This document shows positions 7,779 to 16,727 of a DNA stretch of 64,000 bases, one piece after another. The position numbers and the translations under genes were made by a program. Under the pieces are notes generated by a model, which worked only from the letters and a program-made list of their open reading frames with translations, had not been told where the DNA came from and made no database searches. The stretch comes from Oxalobacter vibrioformis (lineage in GTDB: Bacteria > Pseudomonadota > Gammaproteobacteria > Burkholderiales > Burkholderiaceae_D), in assembly GCF_027118995.1 (NCBI RefSeq), contig NZ_CP098242.1, positions 62,001 through 126,000 of the forward strand, read 5' to 3'. The stretch's first letter is position 1, and every line of letters begins with the position of its first letter.

Positions 7779-10700
7779 CTAGACTGAAAGCCGGGCTTTC
7801 AGGGCACGGTAGTCTGTCTTGCCGCTGCCTAACAGGGGGATGGCATCTGTTTTCTCAATCCGTTTGACCGCATAAAGCAGGGAAAGCCCGGCGCTTCTCA
7901 ACGTGGCATTCACCTCCACCAGTGTCAGGTCAAGCGGGGTAAAGAGCACGATTTGTGTTCCCTCCTCTTCCCGCGTTGCTTCCACTGCCAGCGCCACCCC
8001 TTCTTCAGGCGCATCCGGATGATGGCCATATGCCTGGAGCAGGACATTTTCTATCTGCGGCAGTGAAATCATTTCGCCCCCCACTTTGACAAAGCGCTTC
8101 AAACGGCCCTGGAAGGTCAGGCGGCCTGCCGCATCCATGCTGACCAGGTCTCCTGTCCTGTACCAGCTTTCTCCCTCAAATTCGACAAAAGGAGATGGCG
8201 CGTCGCCAATATACCCATGGAATATGCTGGGGCCACGCACCAGAAGCATACCGGTTTCACCGGTAGCTGCCCGTCCACCAATCACGCCCTCATCTTCTCT
8301 GACAATCACACCCGTTACCGACGGCAGCAGCGGCCCGATAGTGCCGGGATGCACATCACCGGGACGGTTGACAGAAACGGCCGGTGCACATTCGGTAATG
8401 CCATAGCCCTCGCAAAGCGAGGCAGACGGGCACTGCTCGGCAAATGCCTGATAGACATGCTCAGGACATTTTTCCGCCCCGACAAAAGCGTATTTCACAC
8501 TTGCCAGCCTGTCCGAATCTTTTGCCTGCTCCAAGAGCGCATGCATGAAAGTGGGCGGCATCGCCAAAAGGCTGACACGAAAATCACGGATCAGGCCATT
8601 CAAGAGCGCCGGTTCTGTCGGATTGGCATGAAAGACCGCCTTGATACCCGTTGCCATCGGTATCACCAGCCCGACCATCAGTCCAAAGGAATGAAATGGC
8701 GGCAGCATCGCAAGCACCGTGTCATCTGATGCCAGATTGAGCACGCGGATGATATCCACCGCATTTGTCAGCAGATTTTCATGGGTAAGCGGCACCGCCT
8801 TGGGAAAGGATTCCGATCCGGAAGTAAAAAGCACTGCCGCTGTCTGGGGCACCGGAAAATGTCTCACATCCTTCATCATCCGGGATTTGATCACGCCACG
8901 GACTTTGTCAACCAGTGAAAAAGACGCTGCCATTTTATCGAGCGCCACCCACTCGACCGAAAGCGACTCCATCGGCATGCCCTGCCGCTCAAGCCTGTCC
9001 ATCAGGGGCGATACACTGACAATATGGCTGACTGCTGTCAGATCAATGCAGTGCTTCAGATTGACCTCGCCCACGGTCCAGTTGAAAAAAACCGGCGTCT
9101 TGCCAGCCAGAAGCGCGGCTAACCAGACAACGACAGCCGCCGGTACCGAAGGCACCATGATACCCAGCCGCTCACCGGGCAATGCCTTGAAACGTTCAGC
9201 AATAATCAGTGCCCCGAGAAATACCTGCTGGCGGCTTTTAAGACCGCTCCTTTCCGCCAGAAGCGGATCCTTCGGATTGTGTTTCAGTTGGCGGAAAAAA
9301 GCCGAAACGATACAGGAAAGATCCGTCGGCAATTCCAGTGGAACAGCGGATGGCGGAAGAAACCAGGCATCCGGCGCAGGAGGCAACAGTTCATCTGCGC
9401 CAAGCTGTCCACTGGCGGCCAGCAGACAGTCTGCCACAGTATTTAACATCTCCAGGCTGGGAACACTATGCTGGAAAGCATCTTCAATCCCTATCGACAC
9501 TTCCATCAGCATCAGGCTATCAAGCCCCAGATCATTGGAAAGGCTCATGCTGTCATAAACCGGATGATTCTCTGGCAGCCCTGCTGTTTCGCGCAGAATC
9601 CGGTACACCGTTTCGCGAATATCCGGGTTGACATCCCGTGTATCCGCCACGTTTTTATGCACCACGTATTCCGGCAGTTCCACCGGTTTACTTCCCTGCC
9701 AGAACCAGCGGGGAACCTGTACCGCAGGACGCTCTGTCTCGTTATAAAAATCCTCCAGATAACGGTTGAGTTCACGGCGATCCGTTACGCCGGCAAGCCC
9801 TTTCGCCTCGATAAAATCAACATGCACGCGCCGTCTTGGTGCAAAGAGGAAAACATTCCCCAATACCGTCAATATGCCCTGCAAGAGCGAGCGAATGAAA
9901 TTGGGTGCCTTGCCCGTAGCCCCATAGCTGAAGGAACTGCCCCATACCCCACTGGTACGCACCAGCACCACCTGGATATCCGGTGCCTGCTGGATCAGGG
10001 ACCACGCCCCGGAATTACCGCCAATATTTTCCCTGGATGAATGATAAACCCGGCCGGACGGATACATCAGCACATGGTCACCCGCCTTCAGGCTATCGAG
10101 GATCACATGGATACCCCGCTGTGTTTCGCTTACCGCCTTTGCCCCATCTTTCATCATGTCCGGAATCAGCACCGCATCCAGAAGCCTTGCCACCATTTTT
10201 CCGTGCAGCCCGGCCATCTGGCGCTCATCGACCAGCGGGCGCGGTGAATAACCGGCCAGCTGTGAATAGACAATAAAGGGGTCAATCAGTCCGGGGTGAT
10301 TGGGCAAAAAAAGCACCGGCCCCCTGATATCAAGCGTGTCCAGCCCGGTAGTGGTGATCCGGTAACGCAGGGCCAGCACAAGACGCAAAAAAGTACCCAG
10401 CGGGCTGTAACGCTCAAAAGGAAAGAGTACCCGCAGACGGCGATAAGCCCAGAACATGAACACCAACCCCGCCAGGCCACACCACACAAGCTGTGTCGAG
10501 GGTTTTGCACCGCCGGTCAGTTCATGAACCCAGTCGAAGAGTGCGAAAAAGAAACCTGAAAGGATAATGCCGGAAAAAGAGGCAAAATTTGAAACACCCA
10601 GCACTTTGCCTTTTTCCGTGTCTGCCGGACGAATCTGGATAGTGCTGACCAGCGGGATCAGGTACATGCCGGCACAGATGCCCGTCAGAAGATACACCAC

Positions 10701-11717
10701 CAGCAGAAAACCTGTCAGGAGAAAGGGATAAGCCGGCAAAAACACCACCAGCGAAGAAAACAGGATACCTGCCACCATCCCCGTACCGGCAGGAAAGAGA
10801 TAGCGTCGCCAGATAGTGGCTTGATGCCTTCCCGCCACAATAGCGCCGATACAAATGCCGATAGACAGTGATACCGCCAGCATACTGGTCGCCATTACCC
10901 CCAGCCCCAGTTGCCTGACGCCCAGGTTGTTGATACACAACAGAACAAAAGAGGAAAGGGCATAGAAAAACGCTTCTCCTGCCAGTGCCAAAAAGAGAGA
11001 CGGATCTTCCCGCTTGTATTCCACCGCATGGCGCACCGAATCAGCCGGCCCCAGCAGGGGAAAAGGCTCATCTGACACCGCTGTCGGACGGCTTTTCCTG
11101 ATCCCGAAAGCCGCGAGGATACCCGCCACGGCCATCAACACACCAACAACACCGACGGCAACGCGTCCTGCCCCGAAATCTCCTTCGGGAATCCATTTTT
11201 CCGGAAAAATAGCAGGCACATCCAGAAAAATACCCCCCAGAGCAATGCCCAAAAGAATCGTGACAGTGGTTGCCAGCTTCATCAGCGCATTGACACGCGG
11301 CACCTCTTCTGCGGAAAAATTTTCCGGGATCGCCCCGTTTAGTGCGGGACTGAAAAACGTGGACTGCAATCCCATGAGAAAGATCACCAGCACCATGCCA
11401 AACCAGCTGGTATAAACAAGCGCCAGTACCCCCAAGAGCATTGCCCCCAGCTCAACGCACTTGGAGAGAATCACCAGCGTGTTTTTCGGTCTCCTGTCGG
11501 CCAGCCAGCCGGCCCATGCAGAGCAGATGACAAAGGGCAGCGCAAAAAGAATGGTGGCCACCCCCTGGACATAACCGATACCGGCAGTGGCAGCCAGCAG
11601 CAAAGCAGCCTGCTTGAAAAAATTATCATTGAAGGTACCCATGGCATAGCAGGACCCCATACTGAAAAGCGTTTTCCTGCTGTCTGTTGGGATTTCAGCA
11701 TAAGCAGAACGTGTCAT
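7779..11717 (-). CDS. MFS transporter - PlsC acyltransferase - ACP - acyl-ACP synthetase fusion (Aas/LplT-like)
   Basis: 1312-residue inner-membrane fusion with four modules. Residues 1-430 form a 12-helix major facilitator domain like the lysophospholipid flippase LplT. Residues about 455-640 are a PlsC-type acyltransferase with the NHPGLID motif (His474, Asp479). Residues about 695-765 look like an acyl-carrier protein with GLDSL, Ser734 being the expected phosphopantetheine site. Residues about 800-1310 are an AMP-binding acyl ligase with LFTSGSESFPKAVPLTH near 963-979 and GYGITECAP. In E. coli LplT and Aas are separate and import and reacylate lysophospholipids; here transport, activation, carrier and transfer sit in one chain. 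The ArsR-type gene lies 7 bp upstream. Confidence 0.88.
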   Translation of the reverse strand: MTRSAYAEIPTDSRKTLFSMGSCYAMGTFNDNFFKQAALLLAATAGIGYVQGVATILFALPFVICSAWAGWLADRRPKNTLVILSKCVELGAMLLGVLALVYTSWFGMVLVIFLMGLQSTFFSPALNGAIPENFSAEEVPRVNALMKLATTVTILLGIALGGIFLDVPAIFPEKWIPEGDFGAGRVAVGVVGVLMAVAGILAAFGIRKSRPTAVSDEPFPLLGPADSVRHAVEYKREDPSLFLALAGEAFFYALSSFVLLCINNLGVRQLGLGVMATSMLAVSLSIGICIGAIVAGRHQATIWRRYLFPAGTGMVAGILFSSLVVFLPAYPFLLTGFLLVVYLLTGICAGMYLIPLVSTIQIRPADTEKGKVLGVSNFASFSGIILSGFFFALFDWVHELTGGAKPSTQLVWCGLAGLVFMFWAYRRLRVLFPFERYSPLGTFLRLVLALRYRITTTGLDTLDIRGPVLFLPNHPGLIDPFIVYSQLAGYSPRPLVDERQMAGLHGKMVARLLDAVLIPDMMKDGAKAVSETQRGIHVILDSLKAGDHVLMYPSGRVYHSSRENIGGNSGAWSLIQQAPDIQVVLVRTSGVWGSSFSYGATGKAPNFIRSLLQGILTVLGNVFLFAPRRRVHVDFIEAKGLAGVTDRRELNRYLEDFYNETERPAVQVPRWFWQGSKPVELPEYVVHKNVADTRDVNPDIRETVYRILRETAGLPENHPVYDSMSLSNDLGLDSLMLMEVSIGIEDAFQHSVPSLEMLNTVADCLLAASGQLGADELLPPAPDAWFLPPSAVPLELPTDLSCIVSAFFRQLKHNPKDPLLAERSGLKSRQQVFLGALIIAERFKALPGERLGIMVPSVPAAVVVWLAALLAGKTPVFFNWTVGEVNLKHCIDLTAVSHIVSVSPLMDRLERQGMPMESLSVEWVALDKMAASFSLVDKVRGVIKSRMMKDVRHFPVPQTAAVLFTSGSESFPKAVPLTHENLLTNAVDIIRVLNLASDDTVLAMLPPFHSFGLMVGLVIPMATGIKAVFHANPTEPALLNGLIRDFRVSLLAMPPTFMHALLEQAKDSDRLASVKYAFVGAEKCPEHVYQAFAEQCPSASLCEGYGITECAPAVSVNRPGDVHPGTIGPLLPSVTGVIVREDEGVIGGRAATGETGMLLVRGPSIFHGYIGDAPSPFVEFEGESWYRTGDLVSMDAAGRLTFQGRLKRFVKVGGEMISLPQIENVLLQAYGHHPDAPEEGVALAVEATREEEGTQIVLFTPLDLTLVEVNATLRSAGLSLLYAVKRIEKTDAIPLLGSGKTDYRALKARLSV

Positions 11718-11724
11718 GACAGAC

Positions 11725-12069
11725 TCACTCGGTGGTTGTATTGCCTGAAAGGATATTCATGTCGCTCTCGATAAAAAGGCGAAGCCTTTCCAGAGAATCC
11801 AGCAGCAGCGCATAGACGATGGAATACAGTGCTTCACGCCCCTGCCGGCGAACCGACAGGATGCCCGCCTCCTCCAGCACAGAGAGATGATGAACCACCG
11901 TGGACCGCCCCAGTGAAAACATGGAGGAAATGTCCTTGATGGAAAGCTCTTCGCCCGGCTCAAACAGCAGCAGGATCTGCTGGCGCGTGGTATCACCCAG
12001 CGCGGAAAAAACCCGCGCAGCCGGTTTCCATTCTTCCGGGAAGGCATTGAAGTATTCCGTTCTCATCAT
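11725..12069 (-). CDS. ArsR-family transcriptional regulator
   Basis: 114-residue winged-helix regulator. The ArsR pattern is clear: ARVFSALGDTTRQQILLLF, then the recognition region LSIKDISSMFSLGRSTVVHHLSVLEEAGILSVRRQGREALYSI. The metal-box cysteines (ELCVCDL) of arsenic or cadmium sensors are absent (LSIKDIS), so it probably senses something other than a thiol-bound metal. It is the first gene of a two-gene unit with the fused Aas/LplT-like protein (7-bp gap), suggesting control of phospholipid repair. Two adjacent ATGs (12069 and 12066) could serve as start. Confidence 0.85.
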   Translation of the reverse strand: MMRTEYFNAFPEEWKPAARVFSALGDTTRQQILLLFEPGEELSIKDISSMFSLGRSTVVHHLSVLEEAGILSVRRQGREALYSIVYALLLDSLERLRLFIESDMNILSGNTTTE

Positions 12070-12144
12070 TCATTCCTGTGCAAACACATAATCATATAAC
12101 TAGTTTTTTAGTCATTAAAGCGGATTCAACGCTTCTTGTCAACC

Positions 12145-12323
12145 AGGGTGTGTTAACACTAAACCGCCGTTCGCGAAAAGTCGTTTTGTTTCAAAGGGCA
12201 AGGCGCATCAGAAAATCTGGATGCAGGCGTAGTCAATCTACGTCAAATTCAGATTTTTCGAGGCAACACAGCCATTTGGGACATAACGGCTTTGCAGCAG
12301 GCTGTTTCGTGTTAACACACCCT
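12145..12323. repeat. 179-bp palindromic element, copy A
   Basis: The ends are a perfect 15-bp inverted repeat (AGGGTGTGTTAACAC at the left, its reverse complement at the right), and the interior is an imperfect long palindrome. It shares an interior core (CGAAAAGTCGTTTTG; CGGCTTTGCAGCAGGC) with copies B and C and has exactly the same length, but its end sequence is different while still self-complementary. No clear target-site duplication is visible. It fills most of the 317-bp gap before kup and ends 63 bp upstream of it. Confidence 0.85.
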
Positions 12324-12386
12324 AATTTGCATTTTTTTGAGGTTTATTCTATGGTGCCGTTATCGTAATGACTCACAGGTGAAGTC

Positions 12387-14264
12387 TTGTCTCAGCGACC
12401 TGAAAAAAGCAGCCTGACCGCGTTGACGATTGCTGCTGTCGGTATTGTTTACGGCGATATCGGCACCAGTCCCCTATATACGATGCGAGCCATCTTCGGC
12501 AATGTGGGCAATGTCGCCTTCACGGCTGAAAATATCCTGGGCATTGTCTCCCTGATCATCTGGGGGCTCATTATCATCGTATCGGTCAAATACGTGCTGA
12601 TCATGCTCAAGGCAGACAATCGTGGGGAAGGCGGTACCCTGGCCCTGATGGCACTGGCCCATACCATTTTCAAAAAAAATTCCCGGCTGTATTTCCCGTT
12701 GCTGGTGCTGGGCGTGTTTGGCGCATCCCTTTTCTATGGGGACAGCGTCATTACACCTGCCATTTCCGTCCTGTCTGCGGTAGAGGGCCTTGAAGTCGCC
12801 ACGCCCATCCTGAAACCCTACGTCGTGCCCATCGCACTGGTTATCCTTGTCGGCCTGTATTCCGTCCAGTCAAAAGGCACTGCCGGTATCGGCAAACTCT
12901 TTGGCCCCATCATGATTTTCTGGTTTTTGCTGCTGGGGGCCCTCGGTATCGTCAATATCGTGGCAGCGCCTGAAATCCTGATGGCGTTTAACCCCTGGTA
13001 TGCCCTTTCCTTTGTCACCAACAACCCGTTTATTGCTTTCATCGCCTTGAGTGAGGTCGTCCTGGCATTTACCGGGGCCGAAACCCTGTATGCCGACATG
13101 GGTCATTTCGGGCCGCAACCCATCCGGCGCGCCTGGTTCCGCTTCGTCTTCCCTGCCCTCGTGCTCAATTACATGGGCCAGGGCGGATTGCTCCTTTCGC
13201 GCCCGGACGCACTGGCCAACCCGTTTTTCATGCAGTTGGGCTCATGGAGCATTTACCCGCTGGTGATTTTCTCCACCATGGCGGTTATCATTGCTTCCCA
13301 AGCAACCATTTCGGGGGCATTTTCCATCACCAAGCAAGCCATCGGCCTGGGACTCATGCCCCGGATGAAAATCATTCATACCTCACCCAGTGAATTCGGG
13401 CAGATTTATATTCCCTCCATCAACTGGATGCAGATGTGCGCCGTCATTTTAGCCGTGATCGGCTTTGGCTCTTCGGAAAACCTGACGGCAGCATACGGCC
13501 TGGCCGTTACCGGCGCGATGCTGATCACGACCATTTTCCTCTTCTTTGTCATGCGCTATGTCTGGAAACTCAATCTTGCTGTCAGCATCATTGTCCCGGT
13601 CTTTTTCGGCATCACGGACGCGCTCCTGTTCACATCGAACTCACTCAAGATCAGCCATGGCGGCTGGTTTCCGCTGGCAATCGGCTTTGCGCTTTTCACT
13701 GTCATGATGACCTGGCGCCGCGGACGCCATCTGGTCGGTGAAAATCAGAGAATGCACGCCATTCCGCTGGACGCTTTCCTGAAATCGCTCTTTTTCATGC
13801 CGCCTCACCGGGTGGCCGGTACCGCCATTTTCCTGCGAGGGGAACATGACGGCACCCCCCAGGCACTCCTGCACAACCTTTCGCATAACAAGGTATTGCA
13901 CGAACGGGTTTTCTTTTTGACCATCCATGTAGAAGAAACGCCGTGGATACCCCCATCAGAAAGAATCCAGGCGGAAGAACTGGGGCACAATTGCTACCAG
14001 CTCGATTTTTACTACGGCTTCAATGATGAGGCAGACATCCCGAAAACCCTTGAGCTCTGCAAGGAATACGGCTATACCTTTGACATGATGACGACCTCGT
14101 TTTTCGTCTCGCGGCAAACGATCATATCCAATCCGCTCACCGGCATGGCCCGGTGGCGGGAAATGCTCTTTATCTGGATATACCGTAACGCCCGGAATCC
14201 GGCAGACTTTTACCGGATTCCAGCAAACCGGGTCATTGAACTGGGCGCCCGCGTGGAAATCTGA
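12387..14264 (+). CDS. kup: Low-affinity potassium transporter Kup
   Basis: 625-residue Kup/HAK/KUP potassium-H+ symporter of the inner membrane, at the family's usual length. The N-terminus ALTIAAVGIVYGDIGTSPLYTMR is the diagnostic Kup segment; about 12 helices follow to residue 445, then the cytosolic C-terminal domain ending in a canonical basic stretch. The start is TTG at 12387 with AGGTGA well placed upstream; the next ATG would delete the first helix. The gene follows repeat copy A by 63 bp and is convergent with the old yellow enzyme gene, with adjoining stops. Confidence 0.93.
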   Translation: MSQRPEKSSLTALTIAAVGIVYGDIGTSPLYTMRAIFGNVGNVAFTAENILGIVSLIIWGLIIIVSVKYVLIMLKADNRGEGGTLALMALAHTIFKKNSRLYFPLLVLGVFGASLFYGDSVITPAISVLSAVEGLEVATPILKPYVVPIALVILVGLYSVQSKGTAGIGKLFGPIMIFWFLLLGALGIVNIVAAPEILMAFNPWYALSFVTNNPFIAFIALSEVVLAFTGAETLYADMGHFGPQPIRRAWFRFVFPALVLNYMGQGGLLLSRPDALANPFFMQLGSWSIYPLVIFSTMAVIIASQATISGAFSITKQAIGLGLMPRMKIIHTSPSEFGQIYIPSINWMQMCAVILAVIGFGSSENLTAAYGLAVTGAMLITTIFLFFVMRYVWKLNLAVSIIVPVFFGITDALLFTSNSLKISHGGWFPLAIGFALFTVMMTWRRGRHLVGENQRMHAIPLDAFLKSLFFMPPHRVAGTAIFLRGEHDGTPQALLHNLSHNKVLHERVFFLTIHVEETPWIPPSERIQAEELGHNCYQLDFYYGFNDEADIPKTLELCKEYGYTFDMMTTSFFVSRQTIISNPLTGMARWREMLFIWIYRNARNPADFYRIPANRVIELGARVEI

Positions 14265-15362
14265 TCAGGCGGCAGGCAAAACCGGATAATCCGTGTACCC
14301 CTTTGGCCCACCCTGATAGAAAGTGGCGCGGTCCGGTTCATTGTAAGGCCCCCCTCGGCGGATACGTTCCAGCAGATCCGGGTTGGCAATATACAGACGG
14401 CCAAAAGCCACCAGATCACATATCCCTGCTTCCACGGCTTTTTCTGCTGTTTCGCCTGTATAGCCGCCACAGAGAATAATCGGGCCGCCAAAGCTTTCCC
14501 GTATCCTGCGCTTGAAATCCATATCCAGCGGCTCACCGCCCACCCAGCTGGGTTCGGCAATATGCAGATACGCGATATGCCGGCGGTCAAATTCCTTCGC
14601 CAGATAGAGTGCCATTGGCTCGGCTTCTATGTCATTAATCCCGTTGATATTGAAATGCGGCGAAATACGGACACCCACCCGTGTATTGCCGACGGTTTCG
14701 CAAAGGGCATCCAGCACTTCCAGAGTCAGGCGCGCCCGGTTTTCCAGTGACCCGCCATACTGGTCTGACCGCTGGTTTGAATTGGCCGACATGAACTGCT
14801 GCAGGAGATACCCGTTTGCCGCATGTTCTTCCACGAAATCAAAACCGGCCCGCATGGCACGCACCGCCGCCTGGCGGTACTGCGCAATCACCCCCGGGAT
14901 TTCTTCCGTTTTCAGTGCGCGAGGCTTGTCTACCGGCGCAAAGGCCCCTGTCCCGTCCGGCTGGACAATATACGCCTTGGTGTTATCTGCGGCTATCGCC
15001 GAAGGCGCTACAGGCGGCACCCCGTTTTCCTGGAGGGAATGATGCGATACCCGGCCCACATGCCACAGCTGTGCCGCCATTTTCCCGCCTTTTGCATGCA
15101 CAGCTTCCACCACCTGCTTCCAGCCGGCTTCCTGGAGATCCGTATAAATCCCCGGTGTCCAGGCATATCCCTGCCCCTGCCGTGATATCTGGGTTCCTTC
15201 CGAGACAATCAGGCCAGCCGTGGCACGCTGCCCATAATATTCAGCGTTCAGTTCTGTTGGTGCATCATGGTCTTTTGATGCCCGTGAACGCGTCAGGGGC
15301 GCCATGACAACCCGGTTTGACAAAGAAATTTCGCCTACGCGAACAGGGGAAAGCAGCTTCAT
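14265..15362 (-). CDS. Old yellow enzyme family alkene reductase (NemA-like)
   Basis: 365-residue FMN TIM-barrel oxidoreductase that reduces activated C=C bonds and nitro esters with NAD(P)H. Motifs include the N-terminal LLSPVRVGEISLSNRVVMAPLTRSRA, AQLWHVGRVSH with its substrate-binding His, FVEEHAANGYLLQQF, and SNQRSDQYGGSLENRAR, all typical of NemA/OYE. The ATG at 15362 is chosen because GGGAGG lies six bases upstream; a further ATG at 15368 touches that site. A sequence motif also found upstream of the OsmC gene lies 31-41 bases before the start, suggesting joint control in electrophile or peroxide stress. Confidence 0.92.
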   Translation of the reverse strand: MKLLSPVRVGEISLSNRVVMAPLTRSRASKDHDAPTELNAEYYGQRATAGLIVSEGTQISRQGQGYAWTPGIYTDLQEAGWKQVVEAVHAKGGKMAAQLWHVGRVSHHSLQENGVPPVAPSAIAADNTKAYIVQPDGTGAFAPVDKPRALKTEEIPGVIAQYRQAAVRAMRAGFDFVEEHAANGYLLQQFMSANSNQRSDQYGGSLENRARLTLEVLDALCETVGNTRVGVRISPHFNINGINDIEAEPMALYLAKEFDRRHIAYLHIAEPSWVGGEPLDMDFKRRIRESFGGPIILCGGYTGETAEKAVEAGICDLVAFGRLYIANPDLLERIRRGGPYNEPDRATFYQGGPKGYTDYPVLPAA

Positions 15363-15392
15363 GGTCATCCTCCCTTTATGGCAACAGTTTTT

Positions 15393-15403
15393 TTGACAAA
15401 TAC
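15393..15403. promoter_or_regulatory. Shared 11-bp motif, copy upstream of the OYE gene
   Basis: TTGACAAATAC, identical to 15890-15900, sits in the 43-bp gap between the OsmC and OYE genes. Both copies lie 23-41 bases before a minus-strand start. It is a possible operator; the binding protein is unknown. Confidence 0.35.
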
Positions 15404-15405
15404 CA

Positions 15406-15867
15406 TCAGTCATCTTTCAGGATTTTACCATCGCTGTCCGCGACCGTCACCCTGACCGGAATTCCTTTACGGATACTACCGGCAACCACACAGAAATTCT
15501 CAAACTGTGCCAATGCCCTTTCCAGTTGGGAAAAAGCGGCTTCGGGCCTGCCCAGCGTGATCGTGACATGAATACCGGTAATCCGTTTGCGCCCCTCCTC
15601 ATTGCGGCCGGTTGTCGCCTCGGCACGGGTTTTTATTACGCCGGTATCCTCCCTGAATTTGCCCAGCGCAAAATTAAGAGACGCCGTCAGGCAGTATCCG
15701 GCAGCGGATGCCAGCAACTGCTCAGGAGTTGGACCGGTATTTGTTCCAATCGGTTCCGGCTCATCAATATGCCATTCAGGTATCCCGTCACCAAACCCTG
15801 CCCGGAACTGGAATCCGTTGATCTGCTCGAGATCCACGATAGAGACACTGGTATCTGCACTGCTCAT
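15406..15867 (-). CDS. OsmC-family protein
   Basis: 153-residue OsmC/Ohr-superfamily protein. The two redox cysteines of the family are present: TPEQLLASAAGYCLTAS near residue 58 and FENFCVVAGSIRKGIPV near residue 125. These proteins reduce organic hydroperoxides or act on related electrophiles as cytosolic dimers. The pattern is closer to the general OsmC subgroup than to Ohr. The neighbour on the same strand is an old yellow enzyme, also an electrophile-detoxifying enzyme, and both starts are preceded by the same 11-bp motif. Confidence 0.85.
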   Translation of the reverse strand: MSSADTSVSIVDLEQINGFQFRAGFGDGIPEWHIDEPEPIGTNTGPTPEQLLASAAGYCLTASLNFALGKFREDTGVIKTRAEATTGRNEEGRKRITGIHVTITLGRPEAAFSQLERALAQFENFCVVAGSIRKGIPVRVTVADSDGKILKDD

Positions 15868-15889
15868 ATTCGTTCTCCCTGTATTTTGC

Positions 15890-15900
15890 TTGACAAATAC
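15890..15900. promoter_or_regulatory. Shared 11-bp motif, copy upstream of the OsmC gene
   Basis: TTGACAAATAC, 23-33 bases before the OsmC-type start, identical to the copy at 15393-15403. Confidence 0.35.
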
Positions 15901-15924
15901 ACCTTATCAGCGCTTCCTGAAAAG

Positions 15925-15950
15925 AAACACCCCTTTACAAAGGGGGGTTT
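15925..15950 (-). terminator. Hairpin after the muramidase gene
   Basis: AAACACCCCTTT and AAAGGGGGGTTT form a 12-bp stem with one mismatch and a two-base loop. On the minus strand it is followed by CTTTTC, a weak U-tract. It lies 23 bp past the muramidase stop. Confidence 0.5.
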
Positions 15951-15973
15951 CTCCAGAGTGGCAATCGATAACA

Positions 15974-16582
15974 TCAGCCCGGGCCATGCGCCTCCAGTGA
16001 TTTTTTATAGGCCCTTTCCAGCTTTTTGTCGTATTTTCTCTCCGCATATGCCGGGCCATAGCACAGGCGGGCAAACATCTGCCAGTCCTTCTGCTGCAAA
16101 GACTCAATAAGCCCCCTGGATACCATCCATTGACAAAACGCCTCCAGTTGCCCGGCCGCGCCGGCTTTCTGGCCTTCGACAAACGCATGGATATCGTCAT
16201 ACCCGCACTCGGCAAACTGCCTGCCCATCAGGCGGAAAAAGCCCCATGCGGTTGCCGCAAGCGCTGCCCCTTCATTTATGGTGACTGCATCATCAAACCG
16301 CTGGTATTCCCTTTCCCCCTCCAGATAAAACTCCGGCATCCGTTTCGGGTAAAGCACATTGGGATACTGCTGGGACAAGTCACGCAGCTTGTCTTCGAAA
16401 AAGCCCCTTTTCAGCATCTCCTTCCAGAAAATCTGCCCTTCAAAGCGGATCGCGGATTTTCCTGACGGCAAAAACCCCGGCTCCCGGGCTTCCAGACGGC
16501 ATACCGCATCCAGCACATTCGGCTCGATTTTCAGCTTTTGCGCCGCTGCCGATATCATCTCAAAAGTCAGTTCCTGCTCCAT
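15974..16582 (-). CDS. N-acetylmuramidase domain (DUF3380-type) protein
   Basis: 202-residue protein resembling the phage-type N-acetylmuramidase domain: NVLDAVCRLEAREPGFLPSGKSAIRFEGQIFWK near the N-terminus (conserved Glu in LEAREPGF), then the INEGAALAATAWGFFRLMGRQFAECGYDD segment and a LCYGPAYAERKYDKKL C-terminus. These domains cleave peptidoglycan glycan strands. No signal peptide is visible, as in endolysins that depend on a holin, but no holin or phage genes lie nearby. The start at 16582 has GGGAG five bases upstream; an ATG at 16594 is the alternative. It may be a domesticated phage lysozyme. Confidence 0.75.
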   Translation of the reverse strand: MEQELTFEMISAAAQKLKIEPNVLDAVCRLEAREPGFLPSGKSAIRFEGQIFWKEMLKRGFFEDKLRDLSQQYPNVLYPKRMPEFYLEGEREYQRFDDAVTINEGAALAATAWGFFRLMGRQFAECGYDDIHAFVEGQKAGAAGQLEAFCQWMVSRGLIESLQQKDWQMFARLCYGPAYAERKYDKKLERAYKKSLEAHGPG

Positions 16583-16727
16583 TCGTGCTCCCATTCAACC
16601 TGTCTTTGCATTTATTGTATGACGACGCCTGCCCGCTTTCAAATACAAGATGCTAAAATCATGCCAGATCCGCAACGCGGCCCGTTAACCAGACTCAGCC
16701 CTGTCTTTACCTGTCCTGCCATACCTC

